Source of the DNA: Subdoligranulum variabile
GTDB lineage: Bacteria > Bacillota > Clostridia > Oscillospirales > Ruminococcaceae
Direction of reading: 5' to 3'
DNA length: 64,000 nucleotides
Assembly (NCBI RefSeq): GCF_025152575.1
Contig: NZ_CP102293.1
Coordinates: forward strand, 496,001 to 560,000
A model generated the notes under the pieces. That model was not told where the DNA came from. It did not search any database and saw only the letters and a program-made list of their open reading frames with translations. Positions 27,512-37,603 of the stretch are shown in pieces. A program made the position numbers and the translations under genes. The stretch's first letter is position 1; the number at the start of each line of letters is the position of its first letter.

Positions 27512-27880
27512 TTACAGCGATTCGGGAGCCAGGCTCAGGATCTTGGTGAAGCCAGCGTCGCGCAGTTCACGCGCCACAGGTCCAAAGATACGAGTGCCCT
27601 TGGGGCTCTTGTCGGCCATGACGATGACGGCGGCGTTCTCATCGAAACGGATGTAGGAACCGTCGTCACGGCGCAGGCCGTGCTTGCTACGGACGATGAC
27701 GGCCTTGACCACGTCGCCCTTCTTCACGGTACCACCGGGAGCAGCCTTCTTGACGCTGCAAACCACGATGTCACCGATGTTTGCGTATCTCTTGCGGGTA
27801 CCGCCCAGTACACGGAAGCACATTAACTCCTTGGCACCGGTATTGTCGGCCACTTTGAGATAAGTTTGCATCTGAACCAT
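27512..27880 (-). CDS. rplN: 50S ribosomal protein L14
   Basis: 122 aa. [20 protein letters not shown] is the conserved start, and [20 protein letters not shown] the conserved end. The cluster continues from rpsQ without a visible new promoter. Confidence 0.98.
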   Translation of the reverse strand: MVQMQTYLKVADNTGAKELMCFRVLGGTRKRYANIGDIVVCSVKKAAPGGTVKKGDVVKAVIVRSKHGLRRDDGSYIRFDENAAVIVMADKSPKGTRIFGPVARELRDAGFTKILSLAPESL

Positions 27881-27913
27881 CTTTCAGGTCCTCCTTTCAA
27901 AGTACCAGGCTGA

Positions 27914-28168
27914 TTATTTCGCTTTCTCGATGATCTTGACCAGGCGCCAGTTGACGTCCTTGGAGAGTTTACGGGTCTCCATGATCTCGACGCGGTCGCC
28001 GATGCCGGCTTCGTTGTTCTCGTCATGGGCCTTGAACTTCTTGGTGCGCTTCAAGATCTTCTTGTACAGAGGGTGCTGGACGCTGTCCTTGACGGCGACG
28101 ACGATGGTCTTGTCCATCTTGTCGGAGACAACGGTGCCCACACGGGTCTTTCTCAGATTACGTTCCAT
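27914..28168 (-). CDS. rpsQ: 30S ribosomal protein S17
   Basis: 84 aa, OB fold. [20 protein letters not shown] and the [20 protein letters not shown] signature are in place. The last gene of the classical S10 section. Confidence 0.98.
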   Translation of the reverse strand: MERNLRKTRVGTVVSDKMDKTIVVAVKDSVQHPLYKKILKRTKKFKAHDENNEAGIGDRVEIMETRKLSKDVNWRLVKIIEKAK

Positions 28169-28183
28169 GTTTTACCCTCCCTC

Positions 28184-28381
28184 TTACGCGTTTTTCGCAT
28201 TCTTCTCGGCCAGGACGGTCATCACACGGGCGATGTCCTTCTTCACGGTCTCGATCCGAATGGGGTTGTCCAACTGGTTGATGGCGTGCTGAAAGCGCAG
28301 GTTGAAGAGTTCGGCCTTCAGGTCCTTGAGCTGCTTGTTCAGCTCGACATCGGTCATTTCGCGCAGTTCAGTGGCTTTCAT
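28184..28381 (-). CDS. rpmC: 50S ribosomal protein L29
   Basis: 65 aa, helical. [20 protein letters not shown] and [20 protein letters not shown] are typical. It starts in an ATGA overlap with the end of rplP. Confidence 0.97.
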   Translation of the reverse strand: MKATELREMTDVELNKQLKDLKAELFNLRFQHAINQLDNPIRIETVKKDIARVMTVLAEKNAKNA

Positions 28382-28818
28382 TCAGCGTCACCCTCCTTTA
28401 CAGTGTCAAGCTCCTCGCGCTTGACGAATTTGCAGCGGACCGGCAGCTTGTGGCTGGCCAGACGCAGGGCCTCGCGGGCGGTCTCCTCGCTGACATCAGC
28501 CAGCTCGAAGAGCACGCGGCCCGGCTTGACAACGGCTACCCAGTACTCCGGGCTGCCTTTACCGGAACCCATTCGGGTGCCGGCCGGCTTCTCGGTAACA
28601 GGCTTGTCGGGGAAGATCTTGATCCAGACCTTGCCGCCACGCTTGATATAACGGGTCATGGCAACACGGGCCGCCTCGATCTGGTTGGAGGTGATCCAGG
28701 CCGGCTCCAGTGCGATCAGGCCGTAATCGCCCTGATTCACCTTGTTGCCGCGCATGGCCTTGCCGGTCATGCGGCCGCGCTGGACGCGGCGGTACTTAAC
28801 ACGTTTCGGCAGTAACAT
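28378..28818 (-). CDS. rplP: 50S ribosomal protein L16
   Basis: 146 aa from [20 protein letters not shown]. The ATG at 28818 overlaps the rpsC stop as TAATG, so a longer start inside rpsC is unlikely. [20 protein letters not shown] marks the tRNA-contacting core near the A site. Confidence 0.97.
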   Translation of the reverse strand: MLLPKRVKYRRVQRGRMTGKAMRGNKVNQGDYGLIALEPAWITSNQIEAARVAMTRYIKRGGKVWIKIFPDKPVTEKPAGTRMGSGKGSPEYWVAVVKPGRVLFELADVSEETAREALRLASHKLPVRCKFVKREELDTVKEGDAE

Positions 28819-29522
28819 TACTGTTTGCCTCCTTCCTTCTTGGCGGGGGCTTTGGCGCCCTTCAGGATCTCGCCTTTGTAGATCCAAACCTTGACGCCAA
28901 CCTTACCATAGGTGGTGTTGGCCTCGGCGAAGCCGTAGTCGATGTCGGCGCGCAGAGTCTGCAGGGGGATGGTGCCCTCATGGTAGCTCTCGGTGCGGGC
29001 GATATCGGCACCGGCCAGACGGCCGGAGCAGGTCACCTTGATACCCTTGGCCGGCGTAGCGCTGCGGTCACGGGGCTGCATGGCGTTGCGGATGGCCTGC
29101 TTCATGGCGCGGCGGAACGCGATGCGGCGCTCCAGCTGGGAAGCAACATCCTCAGCAACCAGCTGAGCATTGGTGGTGGTGCCCTTGACTTCGATGATGT
29201 TCAGGTTCACAGCCTTGCCGGTGAGCTTGGCAAGCTGCTTCTCGAGCTTGGCGCTCTCAGCGCCGCCCTTGCCGATCACGATGCCCGGCTTCGCGCAGAA
29301 GACGTTGACCTTCACGCGGGGAGCACCGGTCTGGCTGTCGACGGTACGCTCGATTTCGATCTTGGGAACGCCGGCAGCGTACAGCTGCTTCTTCAGGGTC
29401 TTGCGGATCTTGTGATCCTCGACCAGGGTGTCGCCGAATGCCTGCTTAGAGGTAAACCAGCGGCTGTCCCAATCTTTAATTACACCCACGCGCATGCCGT
29501 GGGGATTGACTTTCTGGCCCAT
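28818..29522 (-). CDS. rpsC: 30S ribosomal protein S3
   Basis: 234 aa. It has an N-terminal KH domain ([20 protein letters not shown]) and a C-terminal domain ([40 protein letters not shown]). It forms part of the mRNA entry tunnel. A short lysine-rich tail ends the protein. Confidence 0.98.
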   Translation of the reverse strand: MGQKVNPHGMRVGVIKDWDSRWFTSKQAFGDTLVEDHKIRKTLKKQLYAAGVPKIEIERTVDSQTGAPRVKVNVFCAKPGIVIGKGGAESAKLEKQLAKLTGKAVNLNIIEVKGTTTNAQLVAEDVASQLERRIAFRRAMKQAIRNAMQPRDRSATPAKGIKVTCSGRLAGADIARTESYHEGTIPLQTLRADIDYGFAEANTTYGKVGVKVWIYKGEILKGAKAPAKKEGGKQ

Positions 29523-29534
29523 TTGTTTACCTCC

Positions 29535-29870
29535 TTACTCTTTCTCTTTCAGCACAACAGTCATGTGGCTGGTGCGCTTGAGGATGCGGTACGCACGGCC
29601 CTGGGCGCGCGGCATAATGCGCTTGAGGGTGGGGCCGGGGCAGACATAGCATTCTGCAACGTACAGGTTGTTGCGGTCCATGTTGAAGTTGTTTTCCGCG
29701 TTTGCGGCAGCAGAGTTCACCAGTTTGAGAAGGGGCTCGCAGGCGGCCTTCGGGGTGTACTGCAGGATAGCCAGCGCTTCGTCCAGGGGTTTGTTACGGA
29801 TGAGGTCCATCACGATCGAAACCTTGCGGGGACTAATGCGGGCGTAACGGAGAATTGCCCGTGCTTCCAT
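29535..29870 (-). CDS. rplV: 50S ribosomal protein L22
   Basis: 111 aa. The signature is [20 protein letters not shown], followed by the extended hairpin [20 protein letters not shown] that lines the exit tunnel. Confidence 0.98.
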   Translation of the reverse strand: MEARAILRYARISPRKVSIVMDLIRNKPLDEALAILQYTPKAACEPLLKLVNSAAANAENNFNMDRNNLYVAECYVCPGPTLKRIMPRAQGRAYRILKRTSHMTVVLKEKE

Positions 29871-29887
29871 TCGATGTTCCTCCTCTC

Positions 29888-30163
29888 TTATTTGCCGGCG
29901 GTCTTGCCGCCGCCGTGGCCGGTGAACTTGCGGGTGGGAGCAAACTCACCCAGCTTGTGACCGACCATGTCCTCGGTAACGTACACGGGCACATGCTTGC
30001 GGCCGTCATGGACGGCGAAGGTGTGACCGACGAACTCGGGGAAGATGGTGGAGGAACGGCTCCAGGTCTTCACGACGCTCTTCTTGCCGCTCTCGTTCAT
30101 GGCCTCGACCTTTTTCATCAGGGAAGGCAGAACGTAAGGGCCCTTCTTGGTGCTTCTAGACAT
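29888..30163 (-). CDS. rpsS: 30S ribosomal protein S19
   Basis: 91 aa. [20 protein letters not shown] and [20 protein letters not shown] are diagnostic; the C-terminal [20 protein letters not shown] is complete. Confidence 0.98.
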   Translation of the reverse strand: MSRSTKKGPYVLPSLMKKVEAMNESGKKSVVKTWSRSSTIFPEFVGHTFAVHDGRKHVPVYVTEDMVGHKLGEFAPTRKFTGHGGGKTAGK

Positions 30164-30179
30164 TGTTCAATTACCTCCC

Positions 30180-31010
30180 TTAGCCATTGGCGCGCTTGAC
30201 GATGAACTTGTCGCTGCGAGCCTTGTGTTTGCGGGTCTTCAGGCCCAGAGCGGGCTTGCCCCACGGAGTACGCGGGCTGGAATGACCAACCGGAGCGCGG
30301 CCTTCGCCACCGCCGTGCGGGTGATCGCAGGGGTTCATGACGGAACCACGGCTGCCGGGACGGACGCCCATGTGGCGCTTGCGGCCGGCCTTGCCCAGGT
30401 TGACGTTCTCGTGGTCCAGGTTGGAAACCACACCAATGGTGGCGATGCAGTTCAGACGAACGTTGCGCATCTCACCGGAGGGCAGACGGACCAGCGCGTA
30501 ACCATTCTCCTTGGCCATCAGCTGAGCCATGACGCCAGCGGAACGGACCAGCTGGCCGCCCTTGCCGGGGTAGAGCTCGATGTTGTGGATCATGGTACCC
30601 ACGGGGATGTTCTCGAAAGGCAGAGCGTTGCCGGGCTTGATATCGGCGTTGGGGCCGGCCATGATCTTGTCGCCGACCTTCAGGCCATCGGGAGCCAGGA
30701 TGTAGCTCTTGACGCCGTCCTCGTACTCCACCAGAGCGATGAAGGCGGAACGGTTGGGATCGTATTCCAGCGTCTTGACGGTGGCGGGGACATCAAACTT
30801 GTTGCGCTTGAAGTCGATGACACGGTACTTGACGCGGTTGCCGCCGCCATGATGACGGACGGTGATCTTGCCGGTGTTGTTGCGGCCGGCATGCTTTTTC
30901 TTGGACTCGAGCAGGCTGCGCTCCGGCTCCACCTTGGACAGCACGCTGTAATCGGTAACAGTCATGCCACGGCGGCCGGGGGTAGTCGGCTTGTACTTTT
31001 TAATAGCCAT
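30180..31010 (-). CDS. rplB: 50S ribosomal protein L2
   Basis: 276 aa, essential for peptidyl transferase assembly. It has [20 protein letters not shown] and the C-terminal block [20 protein letters not shown] with the conserved histidine. About 100 nt separate it from rplW. Confidence 0.98.
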   Translation of the reverse strand: MAIKKYKPTTPGRRGMTVTDYSVLSKVEPERSLLESKKKHAGRNNTGKITVRHHGGGNRVKYRVIDFKRNKFDVPATVKTLEYDPNRSAFIALVEYEDGVKSYILAPDGLKVGDKIMAGPNADIKPGNALPFENIPVGTMIHNIELYPGKGGQLVRSAGVMAQLMAKENGYALVRLPSGEMRNVRLNCIATIGVVSNLDHENVNLGKAGRKRHMGVRPGSRGSVMNPCDHPHGGGEGRAPVGHSSPRTPWGKPALGLKTRKHKARSDKFIVKRANG

Positions 31011-31112
31011 GATGTTCTCCTTATTGTTATCTTATGAATTTTTATCGGGGTCATATCCCCATAAGCGAACCCCTCGGCGGGGTTCTGAACGGCAGGAGAC
31101 CTGCCGGGGTCA

Positions 31113-31406
31113 TCAGACCATGCTGTTGAAGAACTCGATCTCCTTGGAGTCGGGAGTCAGGGTCACGATCGCCTTCTTGCTCTTGGCGGTGTAACCGGCA
31201 TGCATGCCCTGGCGGCGATAACGGCCGCGCACCGAAATGGTGTTGACCTTGGCGACCTTGACGCCGAACAGTTCTTCCACCGCCTTGGCGATGTCGATCT
31301 TGGTGGCGTCGGTGGCAACCTTGAAGGTGTACTTCTTATCGGCCAGACCAGCCATGGAGTTCTCGGTGATGACGGGGGCGAGAACGATGTCCTGTGCGAA
31401 TTTCAT
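31113..31406 (-). CDS. rplW: 50S ribosomal protein L23
   Basis: 97 aa from the ATG at 31406, which overlaps the rplD stop as TGATG; a GTG one codon earlier is also open. MKFAQDIVLAPVITENSMAG and IAKAVEELFGVKVAKVNTIS are standard. L23 docks trigger factor and SRP at the tunnel exit. Confidence 0.96.
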   Translation of the reverse strand: MKFAQDIVLAPVITENSMAGLADKKYTFKVATDATKIDIAKAVEELFGVKVAKVNTISVRGRYRRQGMHAGYTAKSKKAIVTLTPDSKEIEFFNSMV

Positions 31407-32026
31407 CACGCATATACCTCCTCAAGTTTCTTGGCGGCGTCCACGCTGAGGATCAGCTTGTCGGCGTTGACCACGTCGTAGGTGTTGACGCCGGTCGCGG
31501 CGGTCTTGACACCGGGGATGTTGGCAGCGCTCTTGACGAACTTCTCATCCAGAGCGTCGTTGACGATCAGGTTCTTCTTGCCGGCGCCCACAGCAGCCAG
31601 GAAAGCAACCACGGTCTTGGTCTTGTACGCATCGGCGGCGATCTTGTCGACGATGATCAGGTTGCCGTTGGCAGCCTTGTCAGACAGAGCACTGAGCAGA
31701 GCCAGGCGCTTGACCTTCTTGTTGATGGTGTAGTAGTAGCTGCGGGGCTTGGGGCCGAGGGCAACGCCACCGTGGGTCCACTGCGGAGCGCGGATAGAAC
31801 CCTGGCGAGCATGGCCGGTGCCCTTCTGGCGCCAAGGCTTCTTGCCGCCGCCGCGGACTTCCTTGCGGATCTTGGTGTTCTGGGTGCCCTGGCGCTGGTT
31901 GGCCAGGAAGTTGACGACTGCCTCGTGGACAGCCTTCTCGTTCGGGGTGATCCCGAACACGGCGTCGGAAAGCTCAACGGTGGAAACCTTCTTGCCGTTC
32001 ATATCGACGACATCAAACTGTGCCAT
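31406..32026 (-). CDS. rplD: 50S ribosomal protein L4
   Basis: 206 aa. The internal tunnel loop is GGGKKPWRQKGTGHARQGSI. In gamma-proteobacteria L4 controls this operon by attenuation and translation block at the S10 leader; the hairpin-rich rpsJ leader here makes such feedback worth testing. Confidence 0.98.
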   Translation of the reverse strand: MAQFDVVDMNGKKVSTVELSDAVFGITPNEKAVHEAVVNFLANQRQGTQNTKIRKEVRGGGKKPWRQKGTGHARQGSIRAPQWTHGGVALGPKPRSYYYTINKKVKRLALLSALSDKAANGNLIIVDKIAADAYKTKTVVAFLAAVGAGKKNLIVNDALDEKFVKSAANIPGVKTAATGVNTYDVVNADKLILSVDAAKKLEEVYA

Positions 32027-32040
32027 TGTGTTTTCCTCCT

Positions 32041-32673
<633 letters not shown>

Positions 32674-32778
32674 TGTTTTGTCCTCCTGTAAAGGTTATTG
32701 GTTGGTGGTTTCCCATCAACATGACCTCTCCGCTGTTTGTTCACAGCGAGATGGTTGCTCTCGATTCTTACATCGGGT

Positions 32779-32814
32779 GCCGGCGGTTCGCAGATCACGG
32801 CTGCGCGTACCGGC
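32779..32814 (-). promoter_or_regulatory. stem-loop in the rpsJ-rplC intergenic region
   Basis: The minus-strand RNA folds as CCGGT/ACC-gCCGG around CGCAG/CTGCG. A TATAAT sequence lies just upstream of it (32815-32825 region). The 163-nt gap is much longer than the usual 15-30 nt in this cluster, so the structure may be a processing site, an internal promoter or a protein-binding site. Confidence 0.45.
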
Positions 32815-32836
32815 TATTATAATGTAAGAGGTTCGA

Positions 32837-33148
32837 TCACAGCTTGATCTCGATGTCAACGCCCGCGGGGAGCTGCAGGCTCATGAGAGCCTCCACCGTC
32901 TTGTTGGACGGCTTCAGAATGTCGATCAGACGCTTATGGGTGCGGGTCTCGAACTGCTCACGGCTGTCCTTGTACTTGTGGACAGCGCGCAGGATCGTGA
33001 CGATCTCCTTGTCGGTGGGCAGGGGGATCGGGCCGGACACGCGGGCGCCGGTGCGCTTCGCGGTCTCCACGATCTTCTGTGCCGCAGCATCGATCAGGGA
33101 TGCATCATAGCTCTTCAAACGAATTCTGATTTTCTCTTTGACTGCCAT
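32837..33148 (-). CDS. rpsJ: 30S ribosomal protein S10
   Basis: 103 aa. [20 protein letters not shown] and [20 protein letters not shown] are diagnostic; S10 is also NusE in antitermination complexes. It is the first gene of the cluster. AGGAGGCG lies eight bases upstream. Confidence 0.98.
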   Translation of the reverse strand: MAVKEKIRIRLKSYDASLIDAAAQKIVETAKRTGARVSGPIPLPTDKEIVTILRAVHKYKDSREQFETRTHKRLIDILKPSNKTVEALMSLQLPAGVDIEIKL

Positions 33149-33493
33149 TGCTTTCGCCTCCTAATAAAATTTGTGCCTTAGGCGAGCCGATAAATCACAC
33201 ACGTTTCCGGGCGTTCAACCTTCTCGCATGACAAAATCCGGTGAACCGTTTACATACAGTTCTCCCGGAAAGAATCATCACAAAGTCAGTCGAACATTGG
33301 TCCGTGCCGCAGAATGCAGCGCCGTACATATCCCTTTGTTTCCGTAATTCTTTCGCCCGGTTCTAAGATCGGACATACTCCGCGGAAAAACCCGTCTGCC
33401 TATCGGCGGACGGCAACCTCCCGCATCAACGCATATCGCGGCTTGCGCAGAACGCTTGTGACATTCCGCCCAAGCCTTTCGCAGCCGAGAATG
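33149..33493 (-). ncRNA. structured 5' leader of the S10 operon
   Basis: About 340 nt separate the promoter from rpsJ and contain no convincing gene. On the RNA, a helix forms between 33347-33360 and 33264-33275 (GAAAGAAT with ATTCTTTC plus CCGG with CCGG). It encloses ACAAAG/CTTTGT and a small GCTGC/GCGGC hairpin. A further hairpin lies at 33243-33262. This architecture suggests a ribosomal-protein leader; the ligand (L4 or S10) is inference. Confidence 0.55.
33386..33413 (-). terminator. attenuator-like terminator hairpin in the rpsJ leader
   Basis: On the RNA, CCGTC (33413-33409) pairs with GACGG (33396-33392) and GCC with GGC (33407-33405 with 33400-33398) around one C-A mismatch, loop GATA, followed by G and five T. 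It lies about 75-100 nt into the transcript. Confidence 0.6.
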
Positions 33494-33522
33494 ATTATAG
33501 CACACGTTTCCCGGCGTTGCAA
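33494..33522 (-). promoter_or_regulatory. promoter of the S10-spc-alpha cluster
   Basis: On the minus strand TTGCAA (33517-33522), 17 nt, TATAAT (33494-33499). A near-consensus promoter matching the expected high expression. Confidence 0.9.
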
Positions 33523-33594
33523 GTGTTTTTTGGGCGATTTTCTAAATTTTTTTGAAAAAATTCTGCGTTTTGCCGAAAGAAGATGTTCTTTGCC

Positions 33595-34566
33595 TCAGAA
33601 CGGCGGATCTGCAGTTTCCACCCGCCAGCCATCCTTGGTCTCCGCCAGCACGGTGGGCGCATAATAGAGCCTTCCCGCCCCTTCGGGCAGCGGTTCCCCC
33701 GCCTCATCGGTCACAACCACACAGATTCCCGCAAATTTCAGGCTGCCGTCGGGCTGCATTTCCGGTTCAGTATGGGTGTAGCCGGATTGCGGGATGAGGG
33801 AATCGAAGGGATACCCCTGGATGAGAAGCACATTCCCGTCCCCTTCCGCATAGTAGGCGGCGGGAGCATCGCCGCGCCAGGGCCGGGGCTCCACCAGCAT
33901 TTGCAGGGCATTTTCCGTATAGATCGTGGAAAAATAGCGTTCCGCCCCGGAGAAGGTGGTAAAACGGACGCCGTCCATCACCTGGCGATAGTCTCTGATC
34001 TCCGCGGGTTCACAGGTAACCCCCTGCCCTTCTGCCTCTGCATTGTAATAGGCCAGGGCCAGCACTGTGGCGGCACTGCGGGGCAGCGAAGCCGGTACCT
34101 GATAGCTGCATTCCTGATACGCTTCCGGCATGGAGGGGACCGTGATTGTGACCAGGGCCTCCTCCGTCCGGGGGATGGCATAGGCTTCGGAGAGCAGCAG
34201 GTCCGCCGTGTTGCCGGCCAACACCCCGCCGCTTCCTTCCTCCACCTTCGGATTCAGTGCCCGAAGATCAGACTCTGCAAAGCCGGTTTCCTCCGCCAGC
34301 TGCGCCCAGGTCTTTCCCCACCAGTTTCCTTTATAATAAAGCGGCAGGGTCTGCTGCGGAAAGGGCGTTCCATCCCGCAGGCAGGCAGTATAATCCTCGT
34401 CGATGTCGATCTGTTCTTCCCAACCGACACCAGCTTCTTCCGGCGTGGCAGCCGGACGCTCCGTGAGCGCCGCTCCCGAAGAGGAAGCCGCGGCAGGCGC
34501 ATCGGCGGCTGCGCAGGCCGACAGCAGCAGACACAGCGGAGGTACAAGATACAAGGCTCTTTTCAT
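33595..34566 (-). CDS. lipoprotein of unknown function
   Basis: 323 aa. The signal peptide ends in a lipobox (LCLLLSAC, Cys about residue 18), so it should be lipidated and face outwards. An Ala/Ser/Pro spacer follows. Residues 75-125 (YYKGNWWGKTWAQLAEETGF and LRALNP) loosely resemble a LysM-type repeat. The rest has no domain I recognise. It lies just downstream of a second lipoprotein on the same strand. Confidence 0.7.
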   Translation of the reverse strand: MKRALYLVPPLCLLLSACAAADAPAAASSSGAALTERPAATPEEAGVGWEEQIDIDEDYTACLRDGTPFPQQTLPLYYKGNWWGKTWAQLAEETGFAESDLRALNPKVEEGSGGVLAGNTADLLLSEAYAIPRTEEALVTITVPSMPEAYQECSYQVPASLPRSAATVLALAYYNAEAEGQGVTCEPAEIRDYRQVMDGVRFTTFSGAERYFSTIYTENALQMLVEPRPWRGDAPAAYYAEGDGNVLLIQGYPFDSLIPQSGYTHTEPEMQPDGSLKFAGICVVVTDEAGEPLPEGAGRLYYAPTVLAETKDGWRVETADPPF

Positions 34567-34639
34567 GCAGCCCTCCTCATCGATACAGCGCCATTTGCAA
34601 TATACAATTCGTATTAAGTCCTTATTTTATACGTATTGT

Positions 34640-35719
34640 TCACGCTGTGGGTGGTTCCGTACGCACCCAGCCGCCGTCTTCCTTGACCCAGAGGGTGCTC
34701 CCCTCCCAGGCCACCCCCGCTTTCTCACAAGGAATCACCTCGGCGCCGGTGTCATCCAGCAGGCCCCAGGCATCCCCCTGGCGCACCACAGCATAGCCGT
34801 TTTGCATATGGGCAGCCCAGGCGGCATCCGGCTTCACCTCACCGGTGGTTTGATCCCGCGCAGTGTCGCAGACCGGATCATAGACCGCTTCGGTAACCAA
34901 GTTTCCTTCCCGGTCCAGGTAGGCCCAATGCCCCTGCGTTTCCACGGGAGCCAGTGCTTCATCGAAAAACCACCCGGCCTGATCCAAGTCGGGCGTAAAG
35001 TTGGCATACCCCTGGCGGCTTATGTACCACCATTTGATCGGCGCCCCATCGCCACAAGCGCTTTCCACCAGCGGGCCGGGCCACGCTGGATCCCCCGCCC
35101 CGCCTTCCAGATGAGCGCTGTAGACCGGCAGCAAATCTCCATAGAGATCCCACAGCTGATCCGCCAGTGGAATTTCCTGCATAGGGATCACCTGCCCCTG
35201 TTCACTGAGACGATAACAGTACAGCCCCGTCAGATCAGCGCCTGATCGGTCCAGCCCCGGCGCGTCCAGATTGTAAAAGAAACTGTTGCTGAGGCCGCCA
35301 TGTCCTCCGCAGAGAGTGCCGTCCCCCGAAGCCTCCAGGTGGGCTGCGTATTCGTCGAATTTCTCAGCGCCGAGGGAAGCAAACCAGATCCAATGTCCCG
35401 CCGCACCGCACTGGCTCACCGGTGAAGCGGCTTTGCAGGGCAGTAGCTCTGTCCCGTCGGCACGCATCAGCCCCCACAGACCGTTCTGCTCCATGGTGAA
35501 GTATCCCTCACAGGGACGGGCGGGCGCAGAATCGTAACATACCGGGGTGCGGATTTCTTCATAGGGCAGACCCGGTTCCGGGGTGGCGGCGGGAGTCACC
35601 GTGGGAGTCTCCGATGGCGCCGGAGTTTGCGCGGCTTCCGATGTTGCCGCGGAAGGCACAGCCGCGTTGCAGCCGGTCAGCAGAGCCGCCGACAGTAAAA
35701 CAGGCAGAATACGTCTCAT
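34640..35719 (-). CDS. WG-repeat lipoprotein
   Basis: 359 aa from the ATG at 35719; the reading frame runs further upstream but there lies in the rqcH terminator. The signal peptide ends in LLTGCNAA (lipobox). After a Ser/Thr/Pro-rich linker come WG-type repeats such as MEQNGLWGLMRADGTELLPC, GHWAYLDREGNLVTEAVYDP and GDAWGLLDDTGAEVIPC. WG repeats form beta structures of mostly unknown binding role. Confidence 0.75.
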   Translation of the reverse strand: MRRILPVLLSAALLTGCNAAVPSAATSEAAQTPAPSETPTVTPAATPEPGLPYEEIRTPVCYDSAPARPCEGYFTMEQNGLWGLMRADGTELLPCKAASPVSQCGAAGHWIWFASLGAEKFDEYAAHLEASGDGTLCGGHGGLSNSFFYNLDAPGLDRSGADLTGLYCYRLSEQGQVIPMQEIPLADQLWDLYGDLLPVYSAHLEGGAGDPAWPGPLVESACGDGAPIKWWYISRQGYANFTPDLDQAGWFFDEALAPVETQGHWAYLDREGNLVTEAVYDPVCDTARDQTTGEVKPDAAWAAHMQNGYAVVRQGDAWGLLDDTGAEVIPCEKAGVAWEGSTLWVKEDGGWVRTEPPTA

Positions 35720-35767
35720 AAAGGCCTCCTTCCGGGACGATTCATCTTTTTTCTTCAGTATACCACA

Positions 35768-35801
35768 AAAGCCACACACCGCACAGGCGGTATGTGGCTT
35801 T
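35768..35801 (-). terminator. terminator of rqcH
   Basis: A 15-bp stem (35768-35782 with 35787-35801, one wobble) with a 4-nt loop and TTTTG on the minus strand. Confidence 0.88.
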
Positions 35802-35818
35802 GTCATACAATTTACATT

Positions 35819-37573
35819 TCAGTGTTTTTTCAGCTGCTCTTCAAGACCGGGACGGGGCGTGACATACACCGTGGTGTACACGTTGTACAGCACCATACCG
35901 GGCTTGGCGCCGTTGGCTTTCCAGATGTTTTTCACCTCGGTGGTGTCCACCGCCACCTTGGCGCCGCCGTTCTGGCTGGAGTGAAGCACCGCCAGTTCGG
36001 CCGCCTCCTGTCTGGTGGTATCGGGAATATCCTCGCCGTGGCTCATGACCACGCAGTGACTGCCCGGCGCTTTTTGCACATGGAACCACAGATCCTTGCC
36101 CCGGGCCGTGTGCAGCGTCAGTTTGTCGTTCTGCAGATTGTTGCGGCCCACCAGAATTTCAAACCCGTCACTGGAGATATACCGCAGGAAATCCGCCGGT
36201 TTCTGCTTGCGGTCCCGCTGTTTGTAGTACTTGAGATATCCCTGGCTCTTGAGTTCAGCGCGGATCTCGTTGAGAGCCGCCTCACCGGGCGCTGATTCCA
36301 CCTCGTAAAGTACCGTTCCCAGATATTCGATCTCTGCTTCGCCGTCCACCAGCAGTTTCTGCAGCATGGCGTGAGCCGTCTGCTTTTTCTTATAGTCCTT
36401 GAAATATTTCTGGGCATTCTCGTTGGGACCCAGGCGCGGATCCAGCCGGATGGTCACGTCCTCGCCGGTATAGTAGTTCTGCACCGTCACCTGGCGGTCG
36501 CCCTTGTGAACGGCCCAGAGGTTGGCCTGCAGCAATTCCCCGTAGAGACGCAATGTATCTGCCTTGGCTGACTGAGCCAGTTCCTCTTTGCGGGCCGCCT
36601 GCTTGCGCACCGCACGCTCATGCATATTGTGCACGGCTTTGTACAGTTCCCGGCTCTTCTGCCGCAGACGTTCGGCGCGATCTTTGGTGGCGTAGTAATC
36701 CTCCAGCATCTCGCTGTAGGTGGGATACTGGGTCAGGATGGCCTCGGTTCCATACTGGCGCGGCGTAAAGAAACTGAACTCCACCGGCTTGGCTGTGCCG
36801 TCCGGCTGGGGCAGCCGCACCGCCGTGGGCGTACCGCCCGCCGCGTGCTCCTCCTTCAGCGCATCCAGTGCCGCCGCCAGTTTGCTGCGCTCCGCGCTGC
36901 CAAGATCGCAGGCCAGGGCCGGGGTTTCTCCCAGCGCCCGGCAGACAGCCTCCCGCACCACAATGGGGCCGACGCCCGCCACGACCTTGCCCAGCGCCGA
37001 AGCTACCGGCAGGTCCTTCTCGCAGGCAGCCGCCACGATAGAGGCCGCGCTGGTTTCCAGGAAATCCGGACGGTTGGGTTTGGGCGGCAGGGTGTAAGGC
37101 AGACCGGGCAGCAGCTGCCGGACCTCGCTGTCCTCAAAATCCACCCGCTTGAGAGCATCGATGATCCGGCCGCTCTGTACCAGCACGAGGTTGGAATAGC
37201 GGCCCATCAGTTCCGCCGCCAGGGTATTGGTGACCAGGTCGCCCATCTCGTTGGTACAGCGGAAGTCAAAGTACACGATGCGGTCCCCCGGCTCCCTACG
37301 AAGGTCAATCAGCCGTCCGCCCGTCAGGTGCTTGCGCAGCAGCATACAGAATCCCGGGGGCGTCAGCGGATTCTCAAAAGATTCCTTCGTCAGACAGACG
37401 CGGGCCGAACCGCTGCGGGCTGACAGCAACAAACGATGGGTATCGGTGCGGGTGCGCAGCGTCACCAGCACTTCATCGCGGGTGGGCTCGAAGATCTTGT
37501 CGATCTTGGCGTCCAGCAGCGTCGCCTTGAGTTCGTCGGCGACCAGCGCCAGCGTTGCGGCATCCAAAGACAT
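35819..37573 (-). CDS. rqcH: RqcH (Rqc2/NFACT family) ribosome quality control factor
   Basis: 584 aa. The NFACT-N domain starts MSLDAATLALVADELKATLL and includes FRCTNEMGDLVTNTLAAELM. A long coiled-coil lies at about 285-430, and the NFACT-R domain holds LVGRNNLQNDKLTLHTARGK and DLWFHVQKAPGSHCVVMSHG. In B. subtilis RqcH binds split 50S subunits carrying stalled chains and adds C-terminal alanine tails for degradation. Older databases call the family fibronectin-binding protein. Confidence 0.94.
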   Translation of the reverse strand: MSLDAATLALVADELKATLLDAKIDKIFEPTRDEVLVTLRTRTDTHRLLLSARSGSARVCLTKESFENPLTPPGFCMLLRKHLTGGRLIDLRREPGDRIVYFDFRCTNEMGDLVTNTLAAELMGRYSNLVLVQSGRIIDALKRVDFEDSEVRQLLPGLPYTLPPKPNRPDFLETSAASIVAAACEKDLPVASALGKVVAGVGPIVVREAVCRALGETPALACDLGSAERSKLAAALDALKEEHAAGGTPTAVRLPQPDGTAKPVEFSFFTPRQYGTEAILTQYPTYSEMLEDYYATKDRAERLRQKSRELYKAVHNMHERAVRKQAARKEELAQSAKADTLRLYGELLQANLWAVHKGDRQVTVQNYYTGEDVTIRLDPRLGPNENAQKYFKDYKKKQTAHAMLQKLLVDGEAEIEYLGTVLYEVESAPGEAALNEIRAELKSQGYLKYYKQRDRKQKPADFLRYISSDGFEILVGRNNLQNDKLTLHTARGKDLWFHVQKAPGSHCVVMSHGEDIPDTTRQEAAELAVLHSSQNGGAKVAVDTTEVKNIWKANGAKPGMVLYNVYTTVYVTPRPGLEEQLKKH

Positions 37574-37603
37574 AGTTTCACTCCTTCCGGCCCATGGCCG
37601 GCA

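Noticed and set aside
33278-33505. A 75-codon minus-strand frame in the rpsJ leader
   Set aside because: Its start is close to the -10 box, no ribosome site is present, and the region is better explained as structured RNA.
35720-35806. N-terminal extension MTKPHTACAVCGFC on the WG-repeat lipoprotein
   Set aside because: These codons are the stem of the rqcH terminator read in frame; the real start gives a normal lipoprotein signal.
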